DNA of 61,021 bases from an uncultured Muribaculaceae bacterium (GTDB lineage Bacteria > Bacteroidota > Bacteroidia > Bacteroidales > Muribaculaceae), in contig CABUTS010000009.1 of the NCBI GenBank assembly GCA_902494515.1, positions 1 through 61,021 of the forward strand. The letters run 5' to 3'. Shown one piece after another: positions 53,701 to 60,994 of this stretch (positions are counted from its first letter, which is position 1; each line of letters starts with the position of its first letter). The translations under genes and the position numbers were made by a program. The notes under the pieces were generated by a model that did no database searches, had not been told where the DNA came from, and was given only the letters and a program-made list of their open reading frames with translations.

Positions 53701-54146
53701 ATGGCCTGGGCAGCTTTAAGGCGGAGGTTTACACAAACGGCCGCTGGGTCGAGGTTGCTTCCGGCGCCAACGGGGGTGCCACAACCGTGATTACCTTCGA
53801 CCCGGTGACCGCCTCGCAAGTGCGCATAACCCTGAATTCGACAACAAAAACCAACTATTGGTCGGTCCATGAGTTCTATCTCGCCAACCTCGACATGACC
53901 ACCGGCATCGATGAGGTCCTGGCTGATGCCGCCCCGGACAGCTATAGCTCCGTCGAGGTCTACACCCTCGCCGGCCTTCATGTCGCCACCCTGCCGACAG
54001 CCTCCGCCATGTCCACATCTGCGGTGGATGCCACCCTGCTCTCCTCTCTCACCCCGGGTGTCTCTCTCACCCCGGGTGTATACATCCTTGCCTACCTCTC
54101 CGACGGCCACCTCGTAAAATCCACCAAAATCCTCATCGGCCGCTAG
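50787..54146 (+). CDS. Double pectate-lyase-type beta-helix protein with F5/8C domain and C-terminal sorting tail
   Basis: The 1119-residue secreted protein has two beta-helix units: YGVDNTGQEDCTSTINTLL with GGVLYIPAGRYLVRG (from about residue 50) and FGAKGVGILTDL with GGGIVYIPAGHYRMDRG (from about 475). An F5/8 type C (CBM32-like) domain follows (about 905-1035, AYRAIDGSSSTRWDTS), then a tail VEVYTLAGLHVATLP...LTPGVYILAY that resembles type A sorting signals of the type IX system. Tandem beta-helices are the plan of GH55 beta-1,3-glucanases, but membership is not shown. A duplicated SLTPGV (54046-54081) lies in the tail. Confidence 0.82.
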   Translation: MKKIFTGLVWMMAVGAGTAVAADYTPNYQLINNPDYPTNDLAVATYNLMDYGVDNTGQEDCTSTINTLLQKLNGASGAGSIGDYKNITGGVLYIPAGRYLVRGHIKVPRGVTIRGDWRKPDGSSELQGTVLVIRPEASSTGVTDESKAAVVMQPSTELSNLTFWYPDQSVGNVTPYPPTVRYGYDGYWGNDYCNVRHCTFVNSYIGIKFSEKNGGGCPNVFDVYGTPLSEGIVMDNIADVGRFDHISFSPDYWAESGLDGVPSAGEIRAYTRRNATGIVMRRNDWSYTCNFEADGYNIGFHADHSTVDAGGRPNGHNYGFRFTDCATGIMVSESSNSGIMFTRVDISGCDEGVHSRGGVGPVQFLGCDIRARRSIFTELSGGTGLMLQECTVSGPADIMGGHFTSVNSTYDSEVIIGPVARSIFTGNKFTGNGHLTDRSIYQSCYSAAPVAAKALPEFRDEWMEIKETRPARAALYVVTDAEFGAKGVGILTDLASQPDNSGAIQAALDKAGREGGGIVYIPAGHYRMDRGLRIPSGVELKGAGDLASVPKGQGAILEVWNVNEGNENADAFIMMEQGSGLRGVHFNYPNQKNITDIKKYPYTIRGNKDCYIVNVAARTAYRVLDLFTNKCDNHYVDYLAGHAYMNVIRVGGGSENGLISNIQFNTIAYACGDETKFGSWPNSESCKDNSVSSKVYGQNYEHLDFFIVGDCRGEVLYNNFLFGCHEGLRFQKDSGRGAVNCHSLGNAVDGAVNTVVINGLGSDLDLINSQIVALNHDKASDILDYPLEACFFATSAGLDKTVNFFSSNIWGGGNYMFNAHGGALNMYLTNMAASGAKHTFSSAGSSRINVVGGYIQNVKKITDNSTSTSHTSVKSTVFDPTGQSGSWAASENNLTVSWVMDDVSVMLPRSGWSATSNRNNGNAYRAIDGSSSTRWDTSAGQNSCSGTWLNINIGKSLTFNSIILDSTGSPKDGLGSFKAEVYTNGRWVEVASGANGGATTVITFDPVTASQVRITLNSTTKTNYWSVHEFYLANLDMTTGIDEVLADAAPDSYSSVEVYTLAGLHVATLPTASAMSTSAVDATLLSSLTPGVSLTPGVYILAYLSDGHLVKSTKILIGR
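54046..54081 (+). repeat. In-frame 18-bp tandem duplication
   Basis: CTCTCACCCCGGGTGTCT followed by CTCTCACCCCGGGTGTAT encodes SLTPGV twice just before the end of the sorting-like tail. Confidence 0.85.
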
Positions 54147-54509
54147 GCCTAAAGGTCTGGCTCGGAACGTTAACGGAAGCCTGACGGCACTCCCAAGTTT
54201 GCCACCCCGTAGGCTTCCGTTAACGTTCAGGAGCGGAAGCTCCGCAGCTGTTCGGTTGACGTTCCAGAGACAAATTTGCTTCCGTTAGTTCCGGGTAGCT
54301 CCGTGTTAAACGATATTCCAGCACGCGGAGTTAAAAGATGTTGCGGGGAATCTCGAAAGTCTGTGTTCATGAAGACCTTCGGCCTTCAACGTGTTTGCTT
54401 CGGGGGGATCCCCGGCTAAAAAATGTCGCTGTGCTCCATTTTTAAGCCGGGGTTAGGTAAACAAGAAGGCTTTCAGCCTTCCCCCGCCGGGGGCTTCTTG
54501 CTGACCATC
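54147..54509 (-). repeat. Long intergenic repeat, copy 2 (inverted)
   Basis: This is the reverse complement of copy 1 (36839-37223) over about 370 bp. It starts one base after the stop of the double beta-helix gene. It contains an 18-bp inverted repeat (54165-54182 with 54211-54228, AACGTTAACGGAAGCCT) and GAA-loop hairpins. Together copies 1 and 2 enclose the whole susC region in inverted orientation. Confidence 0.78.
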
Positions 54510-54860
54510 CGGCTGTCAAGTTAGCGATTGCCGGGGGCTGCTGGCTGACAAGCCGGCTGCCGACCTTACCCTGCCAGGGCTGCGGGCTGACCACCGGGAG
54601 TTCGGCCTTCTTATTGATTATGTTGCGGAGCGGATTGGGTGGAGCAGATTGGGGGAGCGAGAAGCCCCCGGCAGGGCAAGGCCAAAGGCCTTGATGTTTA
54701 CGAAACCGGGCCTTAGCGCCCGTCAGGGAGCTTAGGCCCGGCTCCGGTCAGGCAACATCGGGTGAAGGCCGAAGGTCTTCATGATCAGCATGTTTGCTTG
54801 GCCGAGATTGCCTCTTGTTCATGGATGGCTTTCGGTCTTCACTCCCTTCTCTGATAAGGG
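54510..54860. other. Repeat-derived non-coding stretch
   Basis: GC-rich spacer with further fragments of the repeat family: GGTGAAGGCCGAAGGTCTTC near 54760 recurs from copy 1 (36953), and GGCCAAAGGCC near 54682 is a small hairpin. The open frames across it lack homology and coding character. Confidence 0.5.
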
Positions 54861-54861
54861 G

Positions 54862-54910
54862 ATAAAAAGTCCGGGCCTTAAGGGCGCGGGGCGCGCCTTA
54901 AGGCCCGGAG
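54862..54910 (-). terminator. Terminator of the PCMD/calycin gene
   Basis: CCGGGCCTTAAGG (54871-54883) is the exact complement of CCTTAAGGCCCGG (54896-54908). On the minus strand it is followed by ACTTTTTATC, an intrinsic terminator. Confidence 0.85.
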
Positions 54911-54926
54911 ATTTATGGGGATGTAA

Positions 54927-54990
54927 GGGGATTTACGGGGAGGGGTATTTCCCTGGTGGGGGATTTACGGGGAGGGTGATTTCCCGGGAG
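54927..54990. repeat. 32-bp tandem repeat after the PCMD/calycin gene
   Basis: GGGGATTTACGGGGAGGG begins at 54927 and again at 54959 (period 32), with a third partial start at 54991. It lies between the gene's stop and its terminator. Confidence 0.8.
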
Positions 54991-55008
54991 GGGGATTATG
55001 GGTCCGGA

Positions 55009-56466
55009 TCAGAGGCGGACTTTGGTGGCGCGGTTGCCCTGAACGCGGATGAATACGCCGTTCTCGGGGTTGGCGACGGGCTGGCCCTGGAGGTTGTAGT
55101 ACTTCACTTCGGAGTTGGCAGCGTCAGGAGCGATGGCGCTGATGCCGGACTGGTTGGTGGAGAAGGTTACGTTGATGGGAATGGGTTCACCACCGGTGTT
55201 GGTCCACATCACTGCAATTGTCATGTTGACAACATTGTCACGAATGGTGCCGTCGACTGTGACGTCGGCTTCAATAGCGCCCTCGAGGAGCTGCATGCCG
55301 TTTGCAACGCCGTGGTAGGTCTTGACGCCGTCAGCTTCAGTGACAGTCACGTCGTTGACAGCGATGTCTCCGAGTGGCAGGGGGGAGCCGCCCATATCGA
55401 GAACGAAGTTGGGGAGCAGGAAGTCGCAGAGTCCGTTGCCTTTGGGGGTGATTTCAATCTGTGCCGGCTGGTCGGTGGCGATAGCGGTGCCGCTCATTTC
55501 AATGTTGAGGTAACCGTTATAGGTCTCGGGTTCCGCGGCATAGATGAGCTTGACGTCGTCTACGGTCAGCATGTTGCCGTTGCCTACGACGGATGCGCCG
55601 CCGAAGTAGTCGCCGGAAGCGAGGATTACGTTGATATACTCGGGGGTAGCATCGGAGAGGTATTCGAAGTCAGCGTGGAAGAGGGTCCAGTCGGAGGCAT
55701 CTTCGGTGATGGTGGCGATGATTTTGCCGATAAGTTCGGCGTCGTCGGTCTTGGTGACAGCACCGCCCTGGCAATCATCCATAGAGTAACCGAGGACGCA
55801 GCGGTCGCGGTCAACCATTGTCTGCTTGATGGGGTCGCCGGCCATTGTGATGGTTACGGGGACTTCTTCCTGGGTCCAGTGACCTTTCCAAAGATAAGCC
55901 ACTACGGTCGACTGTTCGCCGGGCTTGTAGGTGTCGGGGTTCTCGTCACCTTCAGGAGCGGTGGCGCGGGAGCGCTTGTAGTAGAATTCGAGGGATTTGG
56001 GGCGCTTGGTGAATTCCATGCCGCCGAACGCGCCGCCGTCGCTGTTGTTGATGGAATTTCCAGTCCAGGAGAATGACGGCATTGCGGTAGACCAGGTTGT
56101 GCCGAGGTTGATGTACGCGGGAACAATCTGTGTAGCCATGAAGGGGTTCGGGGTGTTGGTGAGCTGAACAGCGGAGGCTGAGCCGTTGTAGCCCTCCACT
56201 TTGGCCCCGACTACGGTGTTGCCAAGACTGCCTTCGGCGGACACCATGCCGCTGACGCTGGAGATAACCCAGCCTTCGGGCTGAGTGCCGGCTGCGTGGG
56301 GGGATGCCATGGCGTTACCGGTTTCCTCATCAGCATAGAAGTTGTAGGGGATGCAGTCCACCCAGTTGCCTTCGAAATCGGCGTTAGGAATCTGCTCTTG
56401 AGCTGTTGCGGGGATGAAGGCACCTGCCATAAGGCCGCAAAGCAGAGTAGTGTAGAATTGTTTCAT
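55009..56466 (-). CDS. PCMD / calycin-like secreted protein with C-terminal sorting-like tail
   Basis: The 485-residue protein has a signal peptide (PATAQ), a PCMD-type beta-sandwich (about 25-310, with NADFEGNWVDC, FTKRPKSLEFYYKRSRA and DWTLFHADFEY), a calycin-like beta domain (about 320-445, YNGYLNIEMSGTAIATD), and an end VKYYNLQGQPVANPENGVFI that resembles short type IX sorting tails. PCMD proteins are associated with carbohydrate metabolism in Bacteroidetes, but their role is not established. It is transcribed divergently from another PCMD protein. Confidence 0.78.
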   Translation of the reverse strand: MKQFYTTLLCGLMAGAFIPATAQEQIPNADFEGNWVDCIPYNFYADEETGNAMASPHAAGTQPEGWVISSVSGMVSAEGSLGNTVVGAKVEGYNGSASAVQLTNTPNPFMATQIVPAYINLGTTWSTAMPSFSWTGNSINNSDGGAFGGMEFTKRPKSLEFYYKRSRATAPEGDENPDTYKPGEQSTVVAYLWKGHWTQEEVPVTITMAGDPIKQTMVDRDRCVLGYSMDDCQGGAVTKTDDAELIGKIIATITEDASDWTLFHADFEYLSDATPEYINVILASGDYFGGASVVGNGNMLTVDDVKLIYAAEPETYNGYLNIEMSGTAIATDQPAQIEITPKGNGLCDFLLPNFVLDMGGSPLPLGDIAVNDVTVTEADGVKTYHGVANGMQLLEGAIEADVTVDGTIRDNVVNMTIAVMWTNTGGEPIPINVTFSTNQSGISAIAPDAANSEVKYYNLQGQPVANPENGVFIRVQGNRATKVRL

Positions 56467-56562
56467 TAGACAAATTGTGTTTGGTTGGTCGTCATTACTT
56501 AATGAATGACTTTAATTTGAGAGACTGATGTGTTAAGAGTTGCTTTAATGCAAATATCGGTG

Positions 56563-56570
56563 CAAAATTA
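56563..56570 (-). promoter_or_regulatory. -7 box of the PCMD/calycin gene
   Basis: Minus-strand TAATTTTG about 97 bp upstream of the start at 56466. The upstream region is A/T-rich with no clear TTTG. Confidence 0.5.
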
Positions 56571-56661
56571 CAATTTTTTTTGATTTTAAGAGCCATACAG
56601 GTCTGTTTTTTTGCGAAATCAAGTGATTTTTGCGTTTTTTTGGCAAAAAAGACCAATTATG

Positions 56662-56693
56662 TTGGTGCGGTTCAAGAATTATTCGTAATTTTG
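56662..56693 (+). promoter_or_regulatory. Promoter of the PCMD lipoprotein gene
   Basis: TTGG (56662-56665), 20-bp spacer, TAATTTTG (56686-56693), close to the Bacteroidetes consensus. It gives a leader of about 85 nt. Confidence 0.6.
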
Positions 56694-56733
56694 CAAACGT
56701 TTTGTAACACAAGCAGATAATATAAAGAAACCA

Positions 56734-56768
56734 CACGTGCAATATTCGTAAAAAACCACGTGCAATAT
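56734..56768 (+). repeat. 23-bp period direct repeat in the PCMD leader
   Basis: CACGTGCAATAT at 56734-56745 and 56757-56768. CACGTG is itself a palindrome. Possible operator or another local duplication in an untranslated leader. Confidence 0.6.
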
Positions 56769-56783
56769 AAAGATAAAGACACA

Positions 56784-57929
56784 ATGAAACTGACAATCCC
56801 GGCTATATTCCTGACTGCCCTGCTGACAGTCACCTCCTGCATACGCAAAGAGCCGCTCAACGCCGAGTGCGATATCCTGACTGTCACGCTGCCCGACGAC
56901 GAGCTGGCCCGCGCCGTGGAGCCTGAGAACGACCGCGCCACGATGGTGGTCAAGGACTATGTCACCGTCACGGCCCTTGCGCCGAGCTTCACGCTCACCC
57001 CGGGGGCTACCATCGAGCCGCCGAGCGGCACCGTGCGCGACTTCACCGAGCCGCAGACCTACACCGTAACTTCGCAGGACGGCCAGTGGCATAAGACCTA
57101 CACCATCTCGGCCCGCCACAACACATCGCTGAACCTCAGCTACGACTTCCAGGATATGCGCGTCATAAAGACCGCCACCGGCGGGTCTTACGACGAATTC
57201 TACACCGAAACCGTCGACCCTGAGACCGGCGAGACGAACACTACGGTCTGGGCCAGCGGCAACTCCGGTTTCGCCCTGACCAACGGCACCAAGGGTCCCG
57301 ACACCTATCCGACATTCCAGGTTGACAACGGTTACATGGGCCGCTGTGTATGCCTCGTGACCCGTTCTACCGGAACATGGGGTGCGATGGTCGACAAGCC
57401 CATTGCTGCCGGAAACCTGTTTATCGGCAAGTTCATCACCAACATTGCGGTGGCTCATCCGCGTCAGGCCACGCAGTTCGGCGCTCCGTTCATGAAGATT
57501 CCCCGCTACTTCCGCGGCTGGTACAAATACACCGCTGCCGAGCCTTATCAGAAGCTCGACCTCGAGAACCGTCCCGGGAAGCTGACCGTGGTGCCTGGCA
57601 AGAAGGACCAGTGCAACATCTATGCGGTGTTCTATGAATCCACCGAAGAGATGCCCTATCTCGACGGCGACAATGTGCTGGCCGACGACAATCCGAACAT
57701 CATAGCCATAGCCCGCCTGCCGGAGGAGATGACCTTCGGCGCCGCGGACTGGACCCATTTCGACACTACGTTTGAATTCCGCGAAGGGGTGAAGATTGAC
57801 CCGGATAAGCTCGCCAACGGCGGCTATTGCCTGACCATCGTCATGACTTCGAGCATCGACGGCGACTTCTTCTCCGGAGCCATCGGCAGCACGCTTTACG
57901 TCGACGAGATTTCAATCGAATGTCTCTGA
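56784..57929 (+). CDS. PCMD-domain lipoprotein
   Basis: From ATG at 56784 the protein is 381 residues with a lipoprotein signal (TVTSCIRKE, Cys19). An N-terminal beta region with a bacterial Ig/DUF-like AEPENDRATMVVKDYVTV pattern (about 30-115) precedes a PCMD beta-sandwich (about 120-380, with LNLSYDFQDM, IPRYFRGWYKYTA and SSIDGDFFSGAIGSTLYVDE). The frame extends 8 codons upstream without a good start. It lies 53 bp before the outer-membrane barrel gene, so both may share a transcript. Confidence 0.82.
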   Translation: MKLTIPAIFLTALLTVTSCIRKEPLNAECDILTVTLPDDELARAVEPENDRATMVVKDYVTVTALAPSFTLTPGATIEPPSGTVRDFTEPQTYTVTSQDGQWHKTYTISARHNTSLNLSYDFQDMRVIKTATGGSYDEFYTETVDPETGETNTTVWASGNSGFALTNGTKGPDTYPTFQVDNGYMGRCVCLVTRSTGTWGAMVDKPIAAGNLFIGKFITNIAVAHPRQATQFGAPFMKIPRYFRGWYKYTAAEPYQKLDLENRPGKLTVVPGKKDQCNIYAVFYESTEEMPYLDGDNVLADDNPNIIAIARLPEEMTFGAADWTHFDTTFEFREGVKIDPDKLANGGYCLTIVMTSSIDGDFFSGAIGSTLYVDEISIECL

Positions 57930-57949
57930 TTATCAATCGAGTGTCACTA
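57909..57949 (+). repeat. About 20-bp tandem duplication of the PCMD gene tail
   Basis: ATTTCAATCGAATGTCTCTG (ISIECL and stop) is followed by the diverged copy ATTATCAATCGAGTGTCACT. Confidence 0.7.
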
Positions 57950-57982
57950 TATCACAGATTCTCCAACACCCATCACAACCCA

Positions 57983-58765
57983 ATGAAACGATTCATCCTT
58001 TCCTGCCTTGCGGCAGTTGCCATATTTTCGGTTTCAGCCCAGACCGACCGCCCCGAAAGCATCTACAAGTCCCTGCTCAAGGGCATAGAATATGAAATCA
58101 ATGCCGGTTTCAACATCGGCGGCGCCTCGCCGATTCCCCTGCCGGCCGAAATCCGTTCGATCAATTCCTTTCACCCCACGCTGAGCCTTTCGCTCGGCGG
58201 CGTTGTCACCAAATGGTTTGCGCCTGAGGAGGTTACGCGGAAATGGGGTGTTGCAGTAGGACTGCGCTTCGAGCGCCGCGGCATGGAGACCGGCGCCACG
58301 GTGAAGAACTACGGTATGGAAATCATCAATAACGGCGACCGCCTGAACGGCCGCTGGACCGGTAAGGTAAAAACCGAATACGCCTCGCAGCAGCTCACTA
58401 TCCCCGTCACGGCGGTATTCAAAATCAACCCGCGCTGGAAGGTGAACTTCGGTCCATATATCGCCTTTGTCTTCGACCGCAAATTCTCCGGCGAGGTGAG
58501 CGACGGCTACCTGCGTGCGGGCGACCCGACTGGCACCAAGTGGGAATTCACCGACGGCAAAATCGCCACCTACGACTTTGACAACGAAATGCGCCGCTTT
58601 CAGTGGGGCTTGCAGGCCGGCGCCTCCTGGCGCGCCTTCAAGCGTCTGACTGTCAATGCCAACTTAACCTGGGGTCTGAACGATATCTTCTACAGCTCCT
58701 TCAAGACCGTCACATTCAATATGTATCCCATTTACCTCAACCTCGGCTTCGGCTACGTGTTCTGA
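57983..58765 (+). CDS. PorT-like outer-membrane beta-barrel protein
   Basis: From ATG at 57983 the protein is 260 residues with a signal peptide (MKRFILSCLAAVAIFSVSAQ) and alternating amphipathic strands ending LNLGFGYVF with a terminal Phe. This suits an OMP_b-brl_2/PorT-type barrel of eight to ten strands. Strands with GVAVGLRFERRGMET and QLTIPVTAVFKIN are typical. Function is unknown; it could be structural or associated with the upstream PCMD lipoprotein. A longer frame from 57827 overlaps the PCMD gene and is rejected. Confidence 0.82.
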   Translation: MKRFILSCLAAVAIFSVSAQTDRPESIYKSLLKGIEYEINAGFNIGGASPIPLPAEIRSINSFHPTLSLSLGGVVTKWFAPEEVTRKWGVAVGLRFERRGMETGATVKNYGMEIINNGDRLNGRWTGKVKTEYASQQLTIPVTAVFKINPRWKVNFGPYIAFVFDRKFSGEVSDGYLRAGDPTGTKWEFTDGKIATYDFDNEMRRFQWGLQAGASWRAFKRLTVNANLTWGLNDIFYSSFKTVTFNMYPIYLNLGFGYVF

Positions 58766-58773
58766 GGAATAAC

Positions 58774-58787
58774 TATCCTTCGGGATA
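58774..58787. terminator. UUCG tetraloop hairpin between convergent genes
   Basis: TATCC-TTCG-GGATA forms a 5-bp stem with the very stable cUUCGg loop, located 9 bp after the barrel gene and 30 bp before the cca stop. Probably a modest bidirectional terminator. Confidence 0.5.
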
Positions 58788-58816
58788 ACGTTTCCTGAGG
58801 TTTGAGAGAGGGGATT

Positions 58817-60235
58817 TTATTCGCTGACCGGGGCGAGGGACAGTTCGGAGGCGGCGAAGGCGAGCATCATGGCGCGGGCGGCGTCGTGATCGTTGGGGAT
58901 TTCGCCGTCGAGGATGGCGTTCTTGATGCGTTCTTTGATTATGCCGACCTCGCGACATTCGCCGAGGCCGAAGGTAGCCATGATTTCGTTGCCGTCGACG
59001 GGGGGCTGGAAGTTGCGGATGCGGTCGCGCTCTTCGAGTTCGACCATTTTCTGTTTCACCAGCTCGTAGTTCTCGCGGAAGCGGGCGACTTTGTCGGCGT
59101 TTTTCGAGGTTATGTCGGCAGCGCAGAGCACCATCAGGTCGTCGACGTCGTCGCCGGCATCGAAGAGCATGCGGCGCACGGCGGAGTCGGTGACCTCCTC
59201 CTCAACCAGGGCGATGGGGCGCATGTGGAGCTCGACGAGCTTCTGAACATACTTCATTTTTGCGTTCATCGGGAACTTCATCTGGCGGAAGATGCGGGGC
59301 ACCATCTTGGCGCCGACGGCGTTGTGGCCGTGGAAGGTCCAGCCGAGCTTCGGGTCGAAGCGCTTGCAGACCGGTTTGGCGATGTCGTGGAGGAGCGCCG
59401 CCCAGCGGAGCCATACATTGTCGCTCTTCGCGGCCACGTTGTCGAGGACCGCAAGGGTGTGATAGAAATTGTCTTTGTGGCCGATACCTTCGCGGACCTC
59501 CACCCCCTTCATGGCCTGGAGTTCCGGGAAAATAAAGCGGAGCAGGCCGCTCTTCAGCAGCAGTTCCCAGCCGATCGAGGGCTTCGGCGACTTCATGATT
59601 TTCATCAGCTCGTCCATGACGCGCTCGCGTGAGATGATTTTGATCCGCGAGGCGTTGCGGGTGATGGCTACGAAGGTTTCGTCGACGATCCGGAAGTTCA
59701 GCTGGGTTGCGAACCGGATAGCGCGCATCATGCGCAGGGGGTCGTCGGAGAAGGTGATGTCGGGGTTCAGAGGGGTGCGGATGAGCCCTTTTTCGAGGTC
59801 GTCGAGGCCGTTGTATTTGTCGATTACTTCGCCGAAACGGTCGGCGTTCACGCATGCCGCCATGGCATTGATTGTGAAATCGCGGCGCGCCAGATCGTCA
59901 TCCAGGGTGCCGTCCTCCACAATCGGCTTGCGGGATTCGCGGTGATATGATTCCTTGCGGGCGCCGACGAACTCCAGCTCCATGCCGCGGGCCTTGACCT
60001 GGGCGGTACCGAAGTTGCGGAACACGCTCAGATGGCTCTTTTTCAACAGTTTGGAAACTGCGGTGGCGACCTCGATGCCGCTGCCGACGGTTACGAAGTC
60101 AATATCCTTCGAGGAGCGATGAAGCAACAGGTCGCGTACGTAGCCTCCCACGACGTAACATTCGCGCGAGAGGGAGTCGGCGGCTTCGCCGACAATCTTA
60201 AAGGCTTTTTCGTTGAGTTTTTCTCCGATATTCAT
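58817..60235 (-). CDS. cca: CCA tRNA nucleotidyltransferase with HD domain
   Basis: The 472-residue cytoplasmic enzyme adds or repairs the CCA end of tRNAs. Class II nucleotidyltransferase motifs are clear: VVGGYVRDLLL (residues 28-38), SKDIDFVTV with the catalytic Asp pair, and ARRDFTINAMA. SDDPLRMMRAIRFATQL forms the base-selecting region, and the C-terminal HD domain has HKDNFYHTL and LLHDIAKP. Its length and domain order suit Bacteroidetes CCA enzymes. The -7 box lies only 7 nt before the ATG. Confidence 0.93.
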   Translation of the reverse strand: MNIGEKLNEKAFKIVGEAADSLSRECYVVGGYVRDLLLHRSSKDIDFVTVGSGIEVATAVSKLLKKSHLSVFRNFGTAQVKARGMELEFVGARKESYHRESRKPIVEDGTLDDDLARRDFTINAMAACVNADRFGEVIDKYNGLDDLEKGLIRTPLNPDITFSDDPLRMMRAIRFATQLNFRIVDETFVAITRNASRIKIISRERVMDELMKIMKSPKPSIGWELLLKSGLLRFIFPELQAMKGVEVREGIGHKDNFYHTLAVLDNVAAKSDNVWLRWAALLHDIAKPVCKRFDPKLGWTFHGHNAVGAKMVPRIFRQMKFPMNAKMKYVQKLVELHMRPIALVEEEVTDSAVRRMLFDAGDDVDDLMVLCAADITSKNADKVARFRENYELVKQKMVELEERDRIRNFQPPVDGNEIMATFGLGECREVGIIKERIKNAILDGEIPNDHDAARAMMLAFAASELSLAPVSE

Positions 60236-60242
60236 TTCAGTG

Positions 60243-60297
60243 CAAAATTACCTCAATTTTTTGAAATACCGAACTATATTTTTTGAAATATCGAACT
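60243..60297 (-). promoter_or_regulatory. cca promoter with two 19-bp direct repeats
   Basis: Minus-strand -7 box TAATTTTG (60250-60243). Immediately upstream, TTTTTTGAAATACCGAACT (60257-60275) and TTTTTTGAAATATCGAACT (60279-60297, plus-strand reading) are spaced 22 bp, two helical turns. This occupies the -33 region. Confidence 0.55.
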
Positions 60298-60369
60298 TTC
60301 GGCGGTGAAAAAAAGCAAATCCCCCTCCTCCACAAGCCCTGTAAGCCTCTCCAATTGCCCACCCCCGCA

Positions 60370-60735
60370 CCTCCACGTACGGACGTGCCTTTGGCACGTT
60401 TCCCCCGTCATCGAACTTTATCTTGCACTAAATCATGTATTTACGCGGAACTACACTGAACTAACAGAAGCAATTTTTTTGGGGAACGTCAAACCGAACC
60501 ACGGCGGAGCTTCCGCTCCTGAACGTTAACGGAAGCCTGCGGGGTGGCAACCTTGGGAGTGCCGTCAGGCTTCCGTTGACGTTCCGGGCCAGGCCTTTAG
60601 GCCTCCGTTGACGTTCGATATGCAGGTTCCGTTAGTTCCGTGTAGTTCTGTGTAAATATGTGATTTTGAACGATATAAAGGTCGTTTGTGGGGGCTGCGT
60701 GCCGGAGGAGCGTCCGTATGTCGGGGGCGACTTCG
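60370..60735. mobile_element. Long imperfect inverted repeat (MITE-like), related to repeat copies 1 and 2
   Basis: Outer arms (about 60370-60471 and 60625-60735) are imperfect reverse complements over about 110 nt, including AACTACACTGAACTAAC paired with GTTAGTTCCGTGTAGTT. The centre (about 60482-60603) matches the 3' third of repeat copies 1 and 2, with arms AACGTTAACGGAAGCCT / AGGCTTCCGTTGACGTT. Small open frames across it encode mirror-like peptides and are not supported as genes. No transposase is present. Confidence 0.6.
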
Positions 60736-60961
60736 GCACGTTGAGGGGCAGCTCGGTGCGTCCGTACGTTGAGGTGCGACTTATAATGGGGTTGACGGGC
60801 GGGGGAGAACTTATGCTGAGCTATGGTTGTTATTAAAGAAACGGCGCCGCGAGATCTCCGGCGCCCGAATCCGATGTAGAATGTCAAACGCAATTTTCAA
60901 CTATTATGAAAGGGACATGAACTGCTTTCGCCAAAGGGAATGAAAAGTCAGGGACTTTAGT
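60736..60961. other. Intergenic stretch before the last gene
   Basis: It holds another CGTCCGTACGTTGAGGTGCG copy of the repeat end, and a strong hairpin GGCGCCG/CGGCGCC (60843-60865) with GAGATCTC inside, which on the minus strand is followed by GTTTCTTTAAT. No gene is recognised. Confidence 0.5.
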
Positions 60962-60969
60962 TACCTTTG
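60962..60969 (+). promoter_or_regulatory. -7 box of the last (partial) gene
   Basis: TACCTTTG, 25 bp upstream of the ATG at 60995. No consensus -33. Confidence 0.5.
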
Positions 60970-60994
60970 CAACTGTAACTAACACCTAAACCCC

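Noticed and set aside
54781..56076. 431-codon plus-strand frame
   Set aside because: Begins in repeat-derived DNA and continues antisense to the PCMD/calycin gene; no recognisable features.
60597..60893. Small open frames (also 60305-60529 and 3812-4111) sharing peptides such as NYTELTE or NVRTCLWHV
   Set aside because: The shared peptides come from the inverted repeat element read in different orientations, so they reflect the repeat and not gene homology.
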